The notes under the pieces were generated by a model, which was given only the letters and a program-made list of their open reading frames with translations, made no database searches and was not told where the DNA came from. A DNA stretch of 64,000 nt from an uncultured Anaerolineae bacterium (lineage in GTDB: Bacteria > Chloroflexota > Anaerolineae > Anaerolineales > Villigracilaceae): contig CAILYI010000272.1 of assembly GCA_903838415.1 (NCBI GenBank), positions 1-64,000 on the forward strand, read 5' to 3'. Made by a program: the position numbers and the translations under genes. Below, one piece after another: positions 8,640 to 17,006 of this stretch (positions within the stretch are counted from its first letter, which is position 1; each line of letters begins with the position of its first letter).

Positions 8640-9992
8640 ATGGCTAAAAGAAATCCTGAACCTACCTCACCTCCCCGCGAGAGGGCTTTTCTAGTCGGGG
8701 CTGAAATTTATCAAGAGAAAAATCTACTCACCCTGGAAGACTCCCTGTCGGAATTGACCTTATTGGCCGATACCGCCGGATTGGATGTCGTTGGTGAATT
8801 GACTCAAAAAATGGATCGCGCCCATCCGCAAACGTACATCGGCACAGGCAAGGTCGAAGAGCTGAAAACGTTGTGCGAAGAAACACTGGCAACGGTGGTT
8901 GTGTTTGATAATGAACTCAATCCACGGCATCAGCGCGAATTGGAAGAACTGCTGGCGCCCAATGTGCGCGTGATGGATCGCACGGCGCTGATTTTGGATA
9001 TTTTCGCGCAGCATGCCAACACGTCTGAAGGCATCCTGCAGGTGGAACTGGCCCAATATCAGTATTATCTGCCGCGTCTCACCCGTCAATGGACACATCT
9101 TGCCCGTCAGGGCGGCGGCGGTGGCGGACGTTCGGGCGGCGTGGGCGGCGTGGGTTTGCGCGGCCCCGGTGAAACCCAGTTGGAAGTAGACCGCCGCCAA
9201 ATCCGCACCAAAATCGCCCATCTCAAAAAAGAGCTGATTAAAGTCAGCGAACACCGTCAGCGCTATCGCGCCCAACGCAAACGCTCCAAAATCCCAACCG
9301 TGGCATTGGTGGGATATACCAACGCGGGGAAATCCACGCTGTTGAACAATATCGCCAAAGCGGATGTCTATACTGCGAATCAGTTATTCGCCACGCTCGA
9401 TCCAACCACACGCCGGGTGGATTTGCCAGGCGGCTACAACGGATTATTCACCGACACCGTCGGCTTTATCCAAAAACTACCGACAACGCTGGTGCAGGCC
9501 TTCCACGCTACACTGGAGGAGATTGCCGAAGCTGAGCTGCTGCTGCACGTGGTCGATATTTCGCATCCAAATGCCCTGGCGCAGTATGAATCTGTCCAGC
9601 AGACACTGATTAAAATCGGGGCTGAACATATCCCGGTGCTTACGGCGCTGAACAAAGTCGATCGTCTCAGCGACCCTGATGCCGCGAGTGCAATACTCGA
9701 ACAGTATGGGCAGGCCATCGCAATTTCTGCCAAATATGGAACCGGAATTCCCGAGTTAATTCAAAAGGTCAAGGAAGAGCTTTACGAGACCTTTGCAACC
9801 ATCAAGGTCTTTTTACCTTACCAGCAGGGACAGTTGATTTCCTTGTTCCACGAAGCCGGGCAAATCGACCGCATCGAGCATACGCGTGGCGGTGTGATGA
9901 TCCACGGGCGCATCCCGGGACGTCTGGTGGCGCAGTTTAACGAATGGCAGGCCAACCATCCTCCCAAGGAAGTGGAGGAAGCGGAAGTATGA
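8640..9992 (+). CDS. hflX: HflX, ribosome-splitting GTPase
   Basis: A 450-residue GTPase of the Obg-HflX group. It has the HflX N-terminal domain (TYIGTGKVEELK, then DRTALILDIFAQHANT), the glycine-rich linker GGGGGRSGG, the signature GLRGPGETQLEVDRR with a long coiled coil, then the G domain: G1 GYTNAGKSTLLN, G2 region FATLDPTTR, G3 DTVGFIQ, G4 NKVD, G5 SAKYG. HflX splits stalled or idle 70S/100S ribosomes, notably after heat or antibiotic stress. The leader upstream (8402-8639) has a short ORF and inverted repeats. A small membrane protein gene overlaps its stop by the ATGA arrangement. The start ATG has only a weak ribosome-binding site; it agrees with the family N-terminus. Confidence 0.96.
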   Translation: MAKRNPEPTSPPRERAFLVGAEIYQEKNLLTLEDSLSELTLLADTAGLDVVGELTQKMDRAHPQTYIGTGKVEELKTLCEETLATVVVFDNELNPRHQRELEELLAPNVRVMDRTALILDIFAQHANTSEGILQVELAQYQYYLPRLTRQWTHLARQGGGGGGRSGGVGGVGLRGPGETQLEVDRRQIRTKIAHLKKELIKVSEHRQRYRAQRKRSKIPTVALVGYTNAGKSTLLNNIAKADVYTANQLFATLDPTTRRVDLPGGYNGLFTDTVGFIQKLPTTLVQAFHATLEEIAEAELLLHVVDISHPNALAQYESVQQTLIKIGAEHIPVLTALNKVDRLSDPDAASAILEQYGQAIAISAKYGTGIPELIQKVKEELYETFATIKVFLPYQQGQLISLFHEAGQIDRIEHTRGGVMIHGRIPGRLVAQFNEWQANHPPKEVEEAEV

Positions 9993-10201
9993 TCAATTGG
10001 TTTTCCAAGTTTCTAGATCAGTCCTCGGACTTTCTGGCCCCGCGAAAGGGCCTGCTGCCGCTGATCGGGATTGGATTGATTATCCTGAACTTTGTACTGG
10101 TAAGCATTTTCCCGGACGGGTTTCTGATTGAAACCAATTTATTCCTGCACCTGGGCATCATCGTCGCTTTGATCGGACAGATGCTGGCCTGGGCGTTGTA
10201 A
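9989..10201 (+). CDS. Small two-helix membrane protein, unknown function
   Basis: The ORF track starts at 9944, but the ATG at 9989 overlaps the hflX stop in an ATGA junction and removes an unlikely Ser/Gly-rich extension. The 70-residue product begins with an amphipathic stretch (MINWFSKFLDQ), then has two hydrophobic helices (about residues 24-43 and 49-69) and ends a few residues after the second. I do not recognise a family. It is probably made by coupled translation with hflX and ends at a clear terminator. Its small size and C-terminal helix are typical of membrane-anchored accessory proteins, but no role can be assigned. Confidence 0.7.
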   Translation: MINWFSKFLDQSSDFLAPRKGLLPLIGIGLIILNFVLVSIFPDGFLIETNLFLHLGIIVALIGQMLAWAL

Positions 10202-10207
10202 ACCACG

Positions 10208-10247
10208 GGGATGAGATGTCACCAAGTGTGATATCTCATCCCTTTTT
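10208..10247 (+). terminator. Rho-independent terminator after hflX operon
   Basis: GGGATGAGAT (10208-10217) and ATCTCATCCC (10233-10242) form a perfect 10-bp stem followed by TTTTT. Confidence 0.9.
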
Positions 10248-10273
10248 CCAACTTATCTCTTTCAGGAGTCTGC

Positions 10274-12076
10274 ATGCCTACCCCCATCCCCCACTGGGAC
10301 CTTACCAATGTGTTCCCCTCCATCGAATCGAAAGAATTTGAAGCCGCCGTCGCCAGCGTCAAAAATCAGATTAACGAACTGGAAAGTTATTTCGCTGAAA
10401 AAGTAAGCAAAACCGGCTCCCAAACAGCGGTCAACGAACTGGCTGAAACCGTCGGTGTGACGATTGACCGGTTTAATGCCCTGTACGAACAGGCCGGGAC
10501 AATCCGCGCTTATATTCAGTCGTTTGTCACCACCAATTCGCGCGACAAAGTCGCCATGAAGAAAATGTCAGAGTTTGAGCAGGTTGGGGTGCGGATGCAA
10601 AACCTGGGGACGCAGTTCCAGGCCTGGGTGGGGAAACTCTCTCCGGTTCTGGATTCGGTGATCGGGGCGAATGAGTCGGCCAAATCCCATGCTTTCGCGT
10701 TGAAGGAAGCCGCCGAACAATCCAAATATATGATGAGCGAGGCCCAGGAAGCCCTGGCCGCCGAGTTGGACTTGAGCGGCGCCAGCGCCTGGAGCAAACT
10801 GCAAGGCACGCTGACGTCGCAATTGACGGTGGATTTTGAGCTGGACGGCCAGCTGCAAAAATTGCCCATGCCCGCCCTGATTAACCTGCACTCGCATCCC
10901 GACGAAGCAGTGCGCCGGCGCGCATACGAAACCGAGCTGAGCGCTTGGAAAACCATCGAGGAGCCGCTGGCGGCGGCCATGAACGGCATAAAAGGCACCG
11001 CCAACACGCTCAATCTGCGCCGCGGACGGAAAGACGCGCTGCATCCATCGATTGACATGGCGCGCATCGACCGCCCCACGCTGGAAGCCATGCTCTCGGC
11101 CATGCAGGATTCCTTTCCGGCCTTCCGGCGCTACTATAAGGCCAAGGCCAAACGTTTTGGCAAAGAAAAATTGCCCTGGTGGGATCTCTTTGCGCCGGTG
11201 GGTCAGGCCAATAAAACTTACTCCTGGGATGAAGCCCGTGATTTTATCCAGGAAAAATTCGGCCAGTTCTCGCCGGAGCTAGCCGCCTTCGCCAAACGCG
11301 CTTTCGAGCAAAACTGGATCGATGCCGAACAGCGCGATGGCAAACGCGGCGGCGCCTTCTGCATGGAAGTAGCCGGTGTCAAAGAAAGCCGTGTTTTGTG
11401 CAATTTTGACGGGACGCTCGATCAGGTCAGCACGATAGCGCACGAGCTGGGACACGCCTTCCACAACGAATGCGCCTTCAAAGCCAACAAAACCATCCTG
11501 CAACAGGATACGCCCATGACGCTAGCCGAAACCGCCTCGATCATGTGCGAAACTATTATCATGGAAGCCATTCTCGAACAAACCAGCGACCCGGCCGAGC
11601 AACTCGCCATTCTCGAAACCCGCCTGATCGGGGACGCGCAGGTCATCGTGGATATTTACTCGCGCTACCTGTTTGAAAAAGAAGTCTTCGAGCGTCGCGC
11701 CCAATCCGAACTGAGCGCCGACGAACTGTCCGAAATCATGGAACGCGCCCAAAAAGCCACCTATGGCAACGGTGTCGACGAAGAACACCTGATGAAATAT
11801 ATGTGGACCTGGAAACCACACTATTATTCCGCCGGGCTCTCGTTCTACAACTACCCTTATGCCTTCGGCCTGCTGTTTGCCACCGGCCTGTACGCCATCT
11901 ATCAACAGCGCGGCGCAGCCTTTGTTCCCGATTATGTCAACCTGCTCGCCAGCACCGGCGAAGCACCAGCCGTCGACCTGGCCGCCCGCTTTGGCATCAA
12001 CCTGCGCGAGAAAAAGTTCTGGGCCGACAGTCTGAGCATCATCACCAAGAAAATCGATCGCTACGAAAAATTGTAA
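10274..12076 (+). CDS. pepF: Oligoendopeptidase F-type M3 metallopeptidase
   Basis: A 600-residue cytoplasmic zinc peptidase of family M3. The zinc site is the HEXXH motif in TIAHELGHAFHN, with the third ligand Glu downstream in MTLAETASIMCET. The N-terminal half matches the oligopeptidase F helical domain (TNVFPSIESKEFEAAV at the start). The C-terminus has the usual family segments, including YSAGLSFYNYPYAFG and LASTGEAPAVDLAARFGI. It would trim short peptides produced by other proteases. A good ribosome-binding site (TTTCAGGAGT) precedes the ATG. The next gene (saccharopine dehydrogenase-like) starts 22 bases after its stop, so the two may share an mRNA, although no common pathway is evident. 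Length is normal for the family. Confidence 0.95.
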   Translation: MPTPIPHWDLTNVFPSIESKEFEAAVASVKNQINELESYFAEKVSKTGSQTAVNELAETVGVTIDRFNALYEQAGTIRAYIQSFVTTNSRDKVAMKKMSEFEQVGVRMQNLGTQFQAWVGKLSPVLDSVIGANESAKSHAFALKEAAEQSKYMMSEAQEALAAELDLSGASAWSKLQGTLTSQLTVDFELDGQLQKLPMPALINLHSHPDEAVRRRAYETELSAWKTIEEPLAAAMNGIKGTANTLNLRRGRKDALHPSIDMARIDRPTLEAMLSAMQDSFPAFRRYYKAKAKRFGKEKLPWWDLFAPVGQANKTYSWDEARDFIQEKFGQFSPELAAFAKRAFEQNWIDAEQRDGKRGGAFCMEVAGVKESRVLCNFDGTLDQVSTIAHELGHAFHNECAFKANKTILQQDTPMTLAETASIMCETIIMEAILEQTSDPAEQLAILETRLIGDAQVIVDIYSRYLFEKEVFERRAQSELSADELSEIMERAQKATYGNGVDEEHLMKYMWTWKPHYYSAGLSFYNYPYAFGLLFATGLYAIYQQRGAAFVPDYVNLLASTGEAPAVDLAARFGINLREKKFWADSLSIITKKIDRYEKL

Positions 12077-12098
12077 ATTTACCCAACAAAGGTGAACC

Positions 12099-13220
12099 AT
12101 GAAACAGCCAACCATCCTCATTCTGGGCGGCTACGGTAATACCGGCAACCTGCTGGCGCGCTTTCTATTACAGGAGAGTCGCGCCAGTGTTATTTTGGCT
12201 GGCCGAAATAAAGCCAAAGCTGACTCCGCCGCAGCGGAATTAAACCACTCTTTTGAAGGCAACCGCGCCAGCGGCCTGGCTCTCGACGCCTCCGACCCGC
12301 AAGCCTTGGTCGCCGCCATTGAAGGCAGCGCCCTGCTGGTGGCGGCCTCCAGCACCGCCCAATACGCGGAAACCTGCGCGCGCGCCTGCCTATCTGCGGG
12401 CGTGGACTATTTCGATGTGCAGTTTTCCGCCAAAAAAGTGAAGACGCTGCGCGCCCGTTCAGTGGAGATAAAAAACTCCGGCCGCTGCTTCATCACAGAA
12501 GGCGGATTCCACCCCGGCCTGCCCGCCGCGCTGATTCGCTATGCCGCGACCCAATTTGACGAGATTCACACCGCCAACGTCGGCTCCGTCATCCAAATTG
12601 ACTGGGCCGCATTGGACATCGCCGAATCCACGGTGATCGAAATGGCCGGAGAATTCAGCGACTTTGACATGCACTTCCTCCAGCACGGGCGTTGGAAAAA
12701 AGCCCGCATGGATATTGTGATGGACACCCTCAAAATGGACTTTGGCGCGCCGTTTTTCGAGCAAAACTGCATGCCGATGTGGCTCGAAGAACTACGCCCC
12801 CTCCCGGCCATGTTCCCCACGCTGAAAGATGCCGGTTTCTTTGTCGGCGGATTCAACCCGGTGGTGGATAATCTGCTGCTGCCGCTGCTGATGTTAATCG
12901 TCAAAATCGCCCCACAAAAGGGGCTGAAGCCCGCCGGAAATCTCTTGCTGTGGGGTTTGAAACGCTTTTCCCGTCCCCCTTACGGTACACGCCTGAAACT
13001 GGAAGCCGAAGGCCTGAAAAACGGCGAATCCGCCCGCCTGGAATTGTTACTCTCGCACGAGGATGGCTACGTTTTCACCGCCATTCCCGCCGCCGCGGCG
13101 ATTTTACAATACCTGGATGGCTCCATCCGCAAACCGGGCCTGTTCACCCAGGGTGAAATCGTCGACCCCAAGCGCCTGCTGGAAGACATGCAGCGCATGG
13201 GCATCGTTCTCCAGGCATAA
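12099..13220 (+). CDS. Saccharopine dehydrogenase-like NAD(P)-binding protein
   Basis: A 373-residue protein beginning with a classical Rossmann motif (ILILGGYGNTGNLLARFLL) and a basic residue after the second strand (LAGRNKAKAD), which suggests NADP(H). The overall pattern, including YAETCARACLSAGVDYFDV and EGGFHPGLPAALIRY, matches the saccharopine dehydrogenase NADP-binding family (homospermidine synthase, lysine-ketoglutarate reductase and many uncharacterised oxidoreductases). The substrate is not predictable. It follows pepF closely with a good ribosome-binding site (AAGGTGAACC). A hydrophobic patch near residues 260-275 could be a membrane-contacting helix, as seen in the trans-acting enoyl reductase relatives of this family. 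Family assignment is fairly sure; function is not. Confidence 0.75.
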   Translation: MKQPTILILGGYGNTGNLLARFLLQESRASVILAGRNKAKADSAAAELNHSFEGNRASGLALDASDPQALVAAIEGSALLVAASSTAQYAETCARACLSAGVDYFDVQFSAKKVKTLRARSVEIKNSGRCFITEGGFHPGLPAALIRYAATQFDEIHTANVGSVIQIDWAALDIAESTVIEMAGEFSDFDMHFLQHGRWKKARMDIVMDTLKMDFGAPFFEQNCMPMWLEELRPLPAMFPTLKDAGFFVGGFNPVVDNLLLPLLMLIVKIAPQKGLKPAGNLLLWGLKRFSRPPYGTRLKLEAEGLKNGESARLELLLSHEDGYVFTAIPAAAAILQYLDGSIRKPGLFTQGEIVDPKRLLEDMQRMGIVLQA

Positions 13221-13302
13221 TGCTATGTCTTCTTCCCTCACTCAATACCCTTTTTAGATATGCTATACTGAGTAAATCCATTTTACAAATACAGGAGGAA
13301 TA

Positions 13303-13890
13303 ATGGCTACTCCAACCCCTTCCCAAACCAACGACAGCGTGCCACACGTCCCGTCGGTTCCGGCTGCCAAAGTCAATTATCCGCGTTTGTTGCCGCGTCA
13401 ATTTGCCTCAATCCCGCCCGAAGAATATATCGCCGAACGGGTGAACGATTCAATTGCATGGTACGATAAAAGCGCCAACAAATCGAAGGAAAATTACCTG
13501 CGCACGAGGGCGGCAACCGTGATTGGCGGTGCGCTTGTACCGGTGCTGGTCAACATCAACATCCCCTACATCAACATCTTGACGACCATTATCAGTTTGA
13601 TTGTCGTTTTACTGGTTTCGCTCGAAAGTGTCTATCATTTCCGCGAGCAATGGACAAATTATCGCTCGACTGAACAATTTTTACGAAACGAATATTTCTT
13701 GTTCACCAGCCAGGGCGGAGTTTACGCCGCGCTCGACCCCAAAGAAGCCTACAAACATTTTGTGGATCGAGTCGAAGAAGTCATCCTTTCAGAGAATGCT
13801 TCCACGCTTAAGATTTTGACATCGGTTTCGGAGACTAGAACCGAAACAAAAACAACCACCAAAACTCCCCGCATTAAGGTTACCAAATAA
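13303..13890 (+). CDS. DUF4231/SLATT-domain two-helix membrane protein
   Basis: A 195-residue protein with a disordered Pro/Ser N-terminus of about 30 residues. It continues with the segment ERVNDSIAWYDKSANKSKENY, two adjacent hydrophobic helices (about residues 68-105, split by INIPYINI), and a conserved tail HFREQWTNYRSTEQFLRNEYFLF...GGVYAALD. This is the pattern of DUF4231, part of the SLATT superfamily (SMODS/SLOG-associating 2TM effectors), predicted to form pores or disturb membranes in nucleotide-signalled bacterial defence. A strong ribosome-binding site (AGGAGGAATA) and a TATACT hexamer at 13264-13269 precede it. The partner gene starts two bases after its stop. The C-terminus is Thr/Lys-rich. 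No CD-NTase or SLOG gene is adjacent, so the partner may supply the sensor or enzyme. Confidence 0.8.
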   Translation: MATPTPSQTNDSVPHVPSVPAAKVNYPRLLPRQFASIPPEEYIAERVNDSIAWYDKSANKSKENYLRTRAATVIGGALVPVLVNINIPYINILTTIISLIVVLLVSLESVYHFREQWTNYRSTEQFLRNEYFLFTSQGGVYAALDPKEAYKHFVDRVEEVILSENASTLKILTSVSETRTETKTTTKTPRIKVTK

Positions 13891-13892
13891 TC

Positions 13893-14393
13893 ATGCCGAT
13901 TGATGTCTTTTTGAGCGTGGGGCGCACCTCCACCCCCAAGCAGGAAGAATTTGTCAAAGAAGTCCAGGCCATGTTGCGCGCCCAGGGCCTGAATCCGCGA
14001 ACGGTTGGACGCACAGACTTTACATCGGAGAAACCGCTCAAAACCATCCTGGAAGTCATGCAGAGCTGCCAGGGAACCGTCGTGATCGCTTTTGAACGGC
14101 TGCATATCGAACATGGGACAGAGTTGGCGGGCGGAGCAAACGCCTCCGTTTTGGAGAGCGTCAGCCTGCCGACGGTTTGGAATCAAATCGAAGCCGCCAT
14201 GGCCTATGCCCTTGGACATCCGTTGCTGGCGATTGCCGAATCCCGCTTGCGTGATGAAGGCTTTCTGGAAAAAGGTTATGACTGGTTCGTGGAATGGGTC
14301 GATTTGGATATATCCAGCTTAACCGAGCGTAATTTTGCCGAATCGATCAAAGCCTGGAAAAAGCGCATGGAAGCCCCGGCGCACAAAAAATAG
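13893..14393 (+). CDS. TIR/nucleoside deoxyribosyltransferase-like protein paired with SLATT
   Basis: A 166-residue soluble protein. Visible secondary-structure pattern: strand IDVFLSVGRTS, helix KQEEFVKEVQAMLRAQG, strand LNPRTVG, helix PLKTILEVMQSC, strand GTVVIAFER, then QIEAAMAYALGHPLLAIAE. The first half resembles the opening of TIR and deoxyribosyltransferase-like Rossmannoid domains. The E-A-A-M-A-Y-A-L-G-H-P segment resembles the place where such enzymes carry their catalytic Glu before a small helix (compare E.GYA.A.GKP). A role as an NAD- or nucleotide-cleaving or sensing partner of the SLATT protein is inferred from this and from the two-base spacing between the genes. I do not know a named family for it, and homologs with tested activity cannot be claimed from sequence alone. 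Confidence 0.55.
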   Translation: MPIDVFLSVGRTSTPKQEEFVKEVQAMLRAQGLNPRTVGRTDFTSEKPLKTILEVMQSCQGTVVIAFERLHIEHGTELAGGANASVLESVSLPTVWNQIEAAMAYALGHPLLAIAESRLRDEGFLEKGYDWFVEWVDLDISSLTERNFAESIKAWKKRMEAPAHKK

Positions 14394-14429
14394 ATTTGAA
14401 CTGGTAACAGAACAGATGAAAGAAAAACC

Positions 14430-14768
14430 ATGAGTTCCAATTCCCGCACCGTCTGGTCATCCGAACAGGGTGACCTTCGCAATCAACAACCAAAATCGAC
14501 AGGGACGAGCACCTCCTTGCCGCCCGGACAGCAAACTGTCTACCTGCACCGCGAGTCCAAGGGGCGCGGCGGAAAGGGAGTGACGCTCTTGAAGGGCTTG
14601 ATTCTCTCCGAAGCGGATCTGACTGCCCTGGCGAAAACTGTCAAACAAGCCTCCGGCAGCGGCGGTACCCTGAAAGAAGGCGTGATCGAAATTCAGGGTG
14701 ACCAGCGCGAGAAAATTGCAGAGACACTGAAAAAACTCGGCTACAAGGTCAAGCTGGCGGGCGGATAG
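14430..14768 (+). CDS. yciH: SUI1/YciH-family translation factor-like protein
   Basis: A 112-residue protein. The first 45 residues are polar and variable (RTVWSSEQGDLR...). The rest is the SUI1/eIF1 fold: VYLHRESKGRGGKGVTLLKGL, SGGTLKEGVIEIQGDQ and KIAETLKKLGYKVKLAGG, which match bacterial YciH. The family binds the small ribosomal subunit and can affect start-codon selection; its exact bacterial role is not settled. It follows the TIR-like gene by 36 bases on the same strand and may be co-transcribed with it, ending at the strong terminator just downstream. Length is typical (about 105-115). Confidence 0.92.
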   Translation: MSSNSRTVWSSEQGDLRNQQPKSTGTSTSLPPGQQTVYLHRESKGRGGKGVTLLKGLILSEADLTALAKTVKQASGSGGTLKEGVIEIQGDQREKIAETLKKLGYKVKLAGG

Positions 14769-14794
14769 GAATAGACAGCACGCAACAAAAGAAC

Positions 14795-14850
14795 GTCCCG
14801 AAGGTTTTGGCGAGCTGTAAACCGCCTGTTCAACCTTCGGGACATTTGTT
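14795..14850 (+). terminator. Terminator after yciH
   Basis: GTCCCGAAGGTT (14795-14806) pairs perfectly with AACCTTCGGGAC (14832-14843), followed by ATTTGTTT. The loop is 25 bases. Confidence 0.85.
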
Positions 14851-14921
14851 TCAATTGGCAAAAACATTAATAATCAATGGGGCTTGCACGGGTGTATGAT
14901 GAGTTATAGATCGGAGTCGCT

Positions 14922-16151
14922 ATGAAAAAACGATGGATTTTCATGTTTCTTCCGCTCATGCTGATCTCGTGTGTCGCGACGCTTTTCAGCCCGGCAGCGC
15001 CTGTCCCGACACCCACGCCCATTGTCACACCTACGCCGACACCCGCAGTGACGCTCACCCCCACCCCAACCACCACAATTACCGCTACGCCAACCATAAC
15101 ACTTACACCCACGCCGCTTTACCCGGTTGAAGGCTATGGCTCGACAGGATTCCCACAGAATGTGAATCCATTGACCGGGTTGGTGATGATTGACCCGGCG
15201 CGGCTGGAGCGCCGCCCAATCATTGTCAAAGTTGCCAATTTGCCACGCGCTTACCGACCACAGTGGGGGCTTTCGCTGGCTGACCAGGTTTTCGAGTATT
15301 ACATCGAAGAAGGCACCACCCGTTTTGCTGCCATTTATCTCGGGCAGGATGCCGACATGGTTGGCCCGATCCGCTCGGGCCGGTTTTTCGATAATCACCT
15401 GATTTCGATGTACAAGGCGAACTTCGCCTTTGGATCGGCAGATTATCGCGTTCGCAATCTGTTGTTCAACCAGGATTATGCCAACCGGCTGGTCATCGAG
15501 TCGGGCTGCCCGCCGATGTGTCGCTTTGAGCCGCATGGCGTCAACTACCTGATGGCCAACACCGCAGACCTGACGACGCTGATCGATCAGCGCAACGTAG
15601 AGGGCGGGAATGGCCGCCAAAACCTGGATGGGTTCCTGTTCAATTACAAAACGCCCGTTGAAGGACAACCTGTCAGCCGGATTTTTGTCCGCTATTCAGC
15701 CGCCATCTACAATCGGTGGGACTATAACCTGTCCACCGGGGTCTATGACCGGTTTTCCGATGTCAAGAACGATTTTGAGAATGGCAAAGGTGAAGAATAT
15801 CAACAGTTGACCGATCGCCTGACCGGCGGCAATATCAGCGCCGAGAATGTGGTGATCCTGTATGTGCCGCACAACTACTTTTCAAAACAGCCCGAAATCG
15901 TCGATATTGTCATGTCCGGCCCCGGCGCGGCATACCTGTTTCGTGACGGCAAAGCCTTTGAGTTGAGATGGTACCGCAACGCCTTCGATCAGACTTTTAT
16001 CCTGGTCAGCGCGGACGGCAAGCCTTTTCCGCTCAAACCGGGGACAACCTGGTTTGAAGTGCTGGGTTCCAGCAGTGAGCTTCAAACCGCATCCCCAGAC
16101 TGGCGCTTTTATTCAAGATGCCCTGACCCTTCCAGCCAAATCAGCCATTGA
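14922..16151 (+). CDS. DUF3048 (YerB-type) lipoprotein with Thr-Pro linker
   Basis: A 409-residue predicted lipoprotein. The signal peptide ends in the lipobox LISC, with lipidated Cys17. Residues 25-65 are a Thr-Pro-rich linker (TPTPTPAVTLTPTPTTT). The rest matches DUF3048, the domain of Bacillus YerB: NPLTGL, PIIVKVAN, RPQWGLSLADQVFEYYIEEGTTRFAAIYL, GPIRSGRFFD and the late FYSRCPD region. The function of the family is not known; it is exported and may bind cell-wall material. The gene stands alone with a GGAG ribosome-binding site and is closed by a terminator. The same style of Thr-Pro linker recurs in other exported proteins in this window (21753, 25823, 30998). Confidence 0.88.
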   Translation: MKKRWIFMFLPLMLISCVATLFSPAAPVPTPTPIVTPTPTPAVTLTPTPTTTITATPTITLTPTPLYPVEGYGSTGFPQNVNPLTGLVMIDPARLERRPIIVKVANLPRAYRPQWGLSLADQVFEYYIEEGTTRFAAIYLGQDADMVGPIRSGRFFDNHLISMYKANFAFGSADYRVRNLLFNQDYANRLVIESGCPPMCRFEPHGVNYLMANTADLTTLIDQRNVEGGNGRQNLDGFLFNYKTPVEGQPVSRIFVRYSAAIYNRWDYNLSTGVYDRFSDVKNDFENGKGEEYQQLTDRLTGGNISAENVVILYVPHNYFSKQPEIVDIVMSGPGAAYLFRDGKAFELRWYRNAFDQTFILVSADGKPFPLKPGTTWFEVLGSSSELQTASPDWRFYSRCPDPSSQISH

Positions 16152-16172
16152 GTCAAACGTCGTTAAAATCAA

Positions 16173-16227
16173 AACTACCACCCTGTCGCGGATAGCAAAT
16201 TCGCGTTCAGCGTGGTAGTTCTTTTTT
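16173..16227 (+). terminator. Terminator after the DUF3048 lipoprotein gene
   Basis: AACTACCAC (16173-16181) pairs with GTGGTAGTT (16212-16220), followed by CTTTTTT. An inner stem involving CGCG elements is also possible. Confidence 0.85.
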
Positions 16228-16273
16228 ATCGCTTTATCATCCCCGGGAAACCGGGCAGTAAAACCGACGGCTG

Positions 16274-16810
16274 CTAATTATTCGTTGCGCCCGCGTTGAC
16301 CCAATCGACAAACAACTGAACCTGATCGGGCGTCAACTTGGCGCCGCGCTTGGGCATCTTGCCAGACTTGATTGCCTGAACCAATTTGCTGCCATCGGCA
16401 TTTCCCGGCGTAATGACTGCCCCAGTCTGGGAACCGACCATCAGGCTGTCAAAGGTTTTCAAATCGAGTGCCTTGGCGGTTTTCTCGCCACCATGACAGG
16501 AAATGCACGATTCCTGCAAAATGGGCAGCAGGTCCTTTGAAAAACTGACTGCGCCCTGCGTGGTTACCGCTGAACTGGATGCCGCAGATTGGGCAGCTCC
16601 TGCGGTAGGTTGACTTTCCACAGCCGTTGCAGCTGGCACTGCGACTTGAGCCACCGCTGCGGTGGCGGCGGGAACGGCGGTGGCGGCTGGCGCTGCCTGG
16701 GCGGCGGGAACGGCGGCAGGCTGACTTCCACAAGCGGCCAGAACGATGACTGCAAAAATAGTCAGTACAAAAACGAGAGGAAAATGGGTTTGCTTTGTTT
16801 GAGTATTCAT
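16274..16810 (-). CDS. Haem-binding c-type cytochrome-domain lipoprotein
   Basis: A 178-residue exported protein. The signal peptide ends in LAAC, giving lipidated Cys27. Residues 30-90 are an Ala/Val/Pro/Thr-rich flexible linker (PAATAVPAATAAV). The C-terminal domain begins with VSFSKDLLPILQESCISCHGG; the single CISCH haem-attachment motif is of the planctomycete-type cytochrome c domain (PF07635-like). The likely distal Met is in SGKMPKRGAKL, and the protein ends with QVQLFVDWVNAGATNN. It would carry electrons at the outer face of the membrane. No oxidase or reductase partner is nearby. Upstream (minus strand) lies a GGAGAAACTC ribosome-binding site and, farther, a nested palindrome. The linker resembles that of other lipoproteins here in role, but is Ala- rather than Thr-rich. 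Confidence 0.88.
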   Translation of the reverse strand: MNTQTKQTHFPLVFVLTIFAVIVLAACGSQPAAVPAAQAAPAATAVPAATAAVAQVAVPAATAVESQPTAGAAQSAASSSAVTTQGAVSFSKDLLPILQESCISCHGGEKTAKALDLKTFDSLMVGSQTGAVITPGNADGSKLVQAIKSGKMPKRGAKLTPDQVQLFVDWVNAGATNN

Positions 16811-16948
16811 AATGAGTTTCTCCTTAAGTGGACTAAATATATCGGATTAAGATGAAAATCAGATGAACAAAACCATTTTTCTTTGAGAAATTTTGCTGAA
16901 GGTCTGTTTTGCCTCCCCCGTCCGGGATAGTGAATGAATTTGACGCCT

Positions 16949-17006
16949 TGCAGATGCGTCTACTTATTATGTAGACGCGTCTACATGCCATGTAGATGCG
17001 CCTGCA
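16949..17006. repeat. Nested palindrome (cruciform-like) between pckA and the cytochrome lipoprotein
   Basis: The 18-bp perfect palindrome ATGTAGACGCGTCTACAT lies at 16969-16986. It is enclosed by outer arms TGCAGATGCGTCTAC (16949-16963) and GTAGATGCGCCTGCA (16992-17006), which pair at 12 of 15 positions. The same GTAGAYGCG core is therefore present several times. It could be an operator for the cytochrome gene, a REP-like element, or part of the pckA 3' end. Confidence 0.7.

Noticed and set aside
16152-16273. Possible riboswitch in the GGGAAACCGGGCAG segment
   Set aside because: It lies downstream of both converging genes and does not match a known aptamer order; a GC-rich 3' hairpin explains it better.
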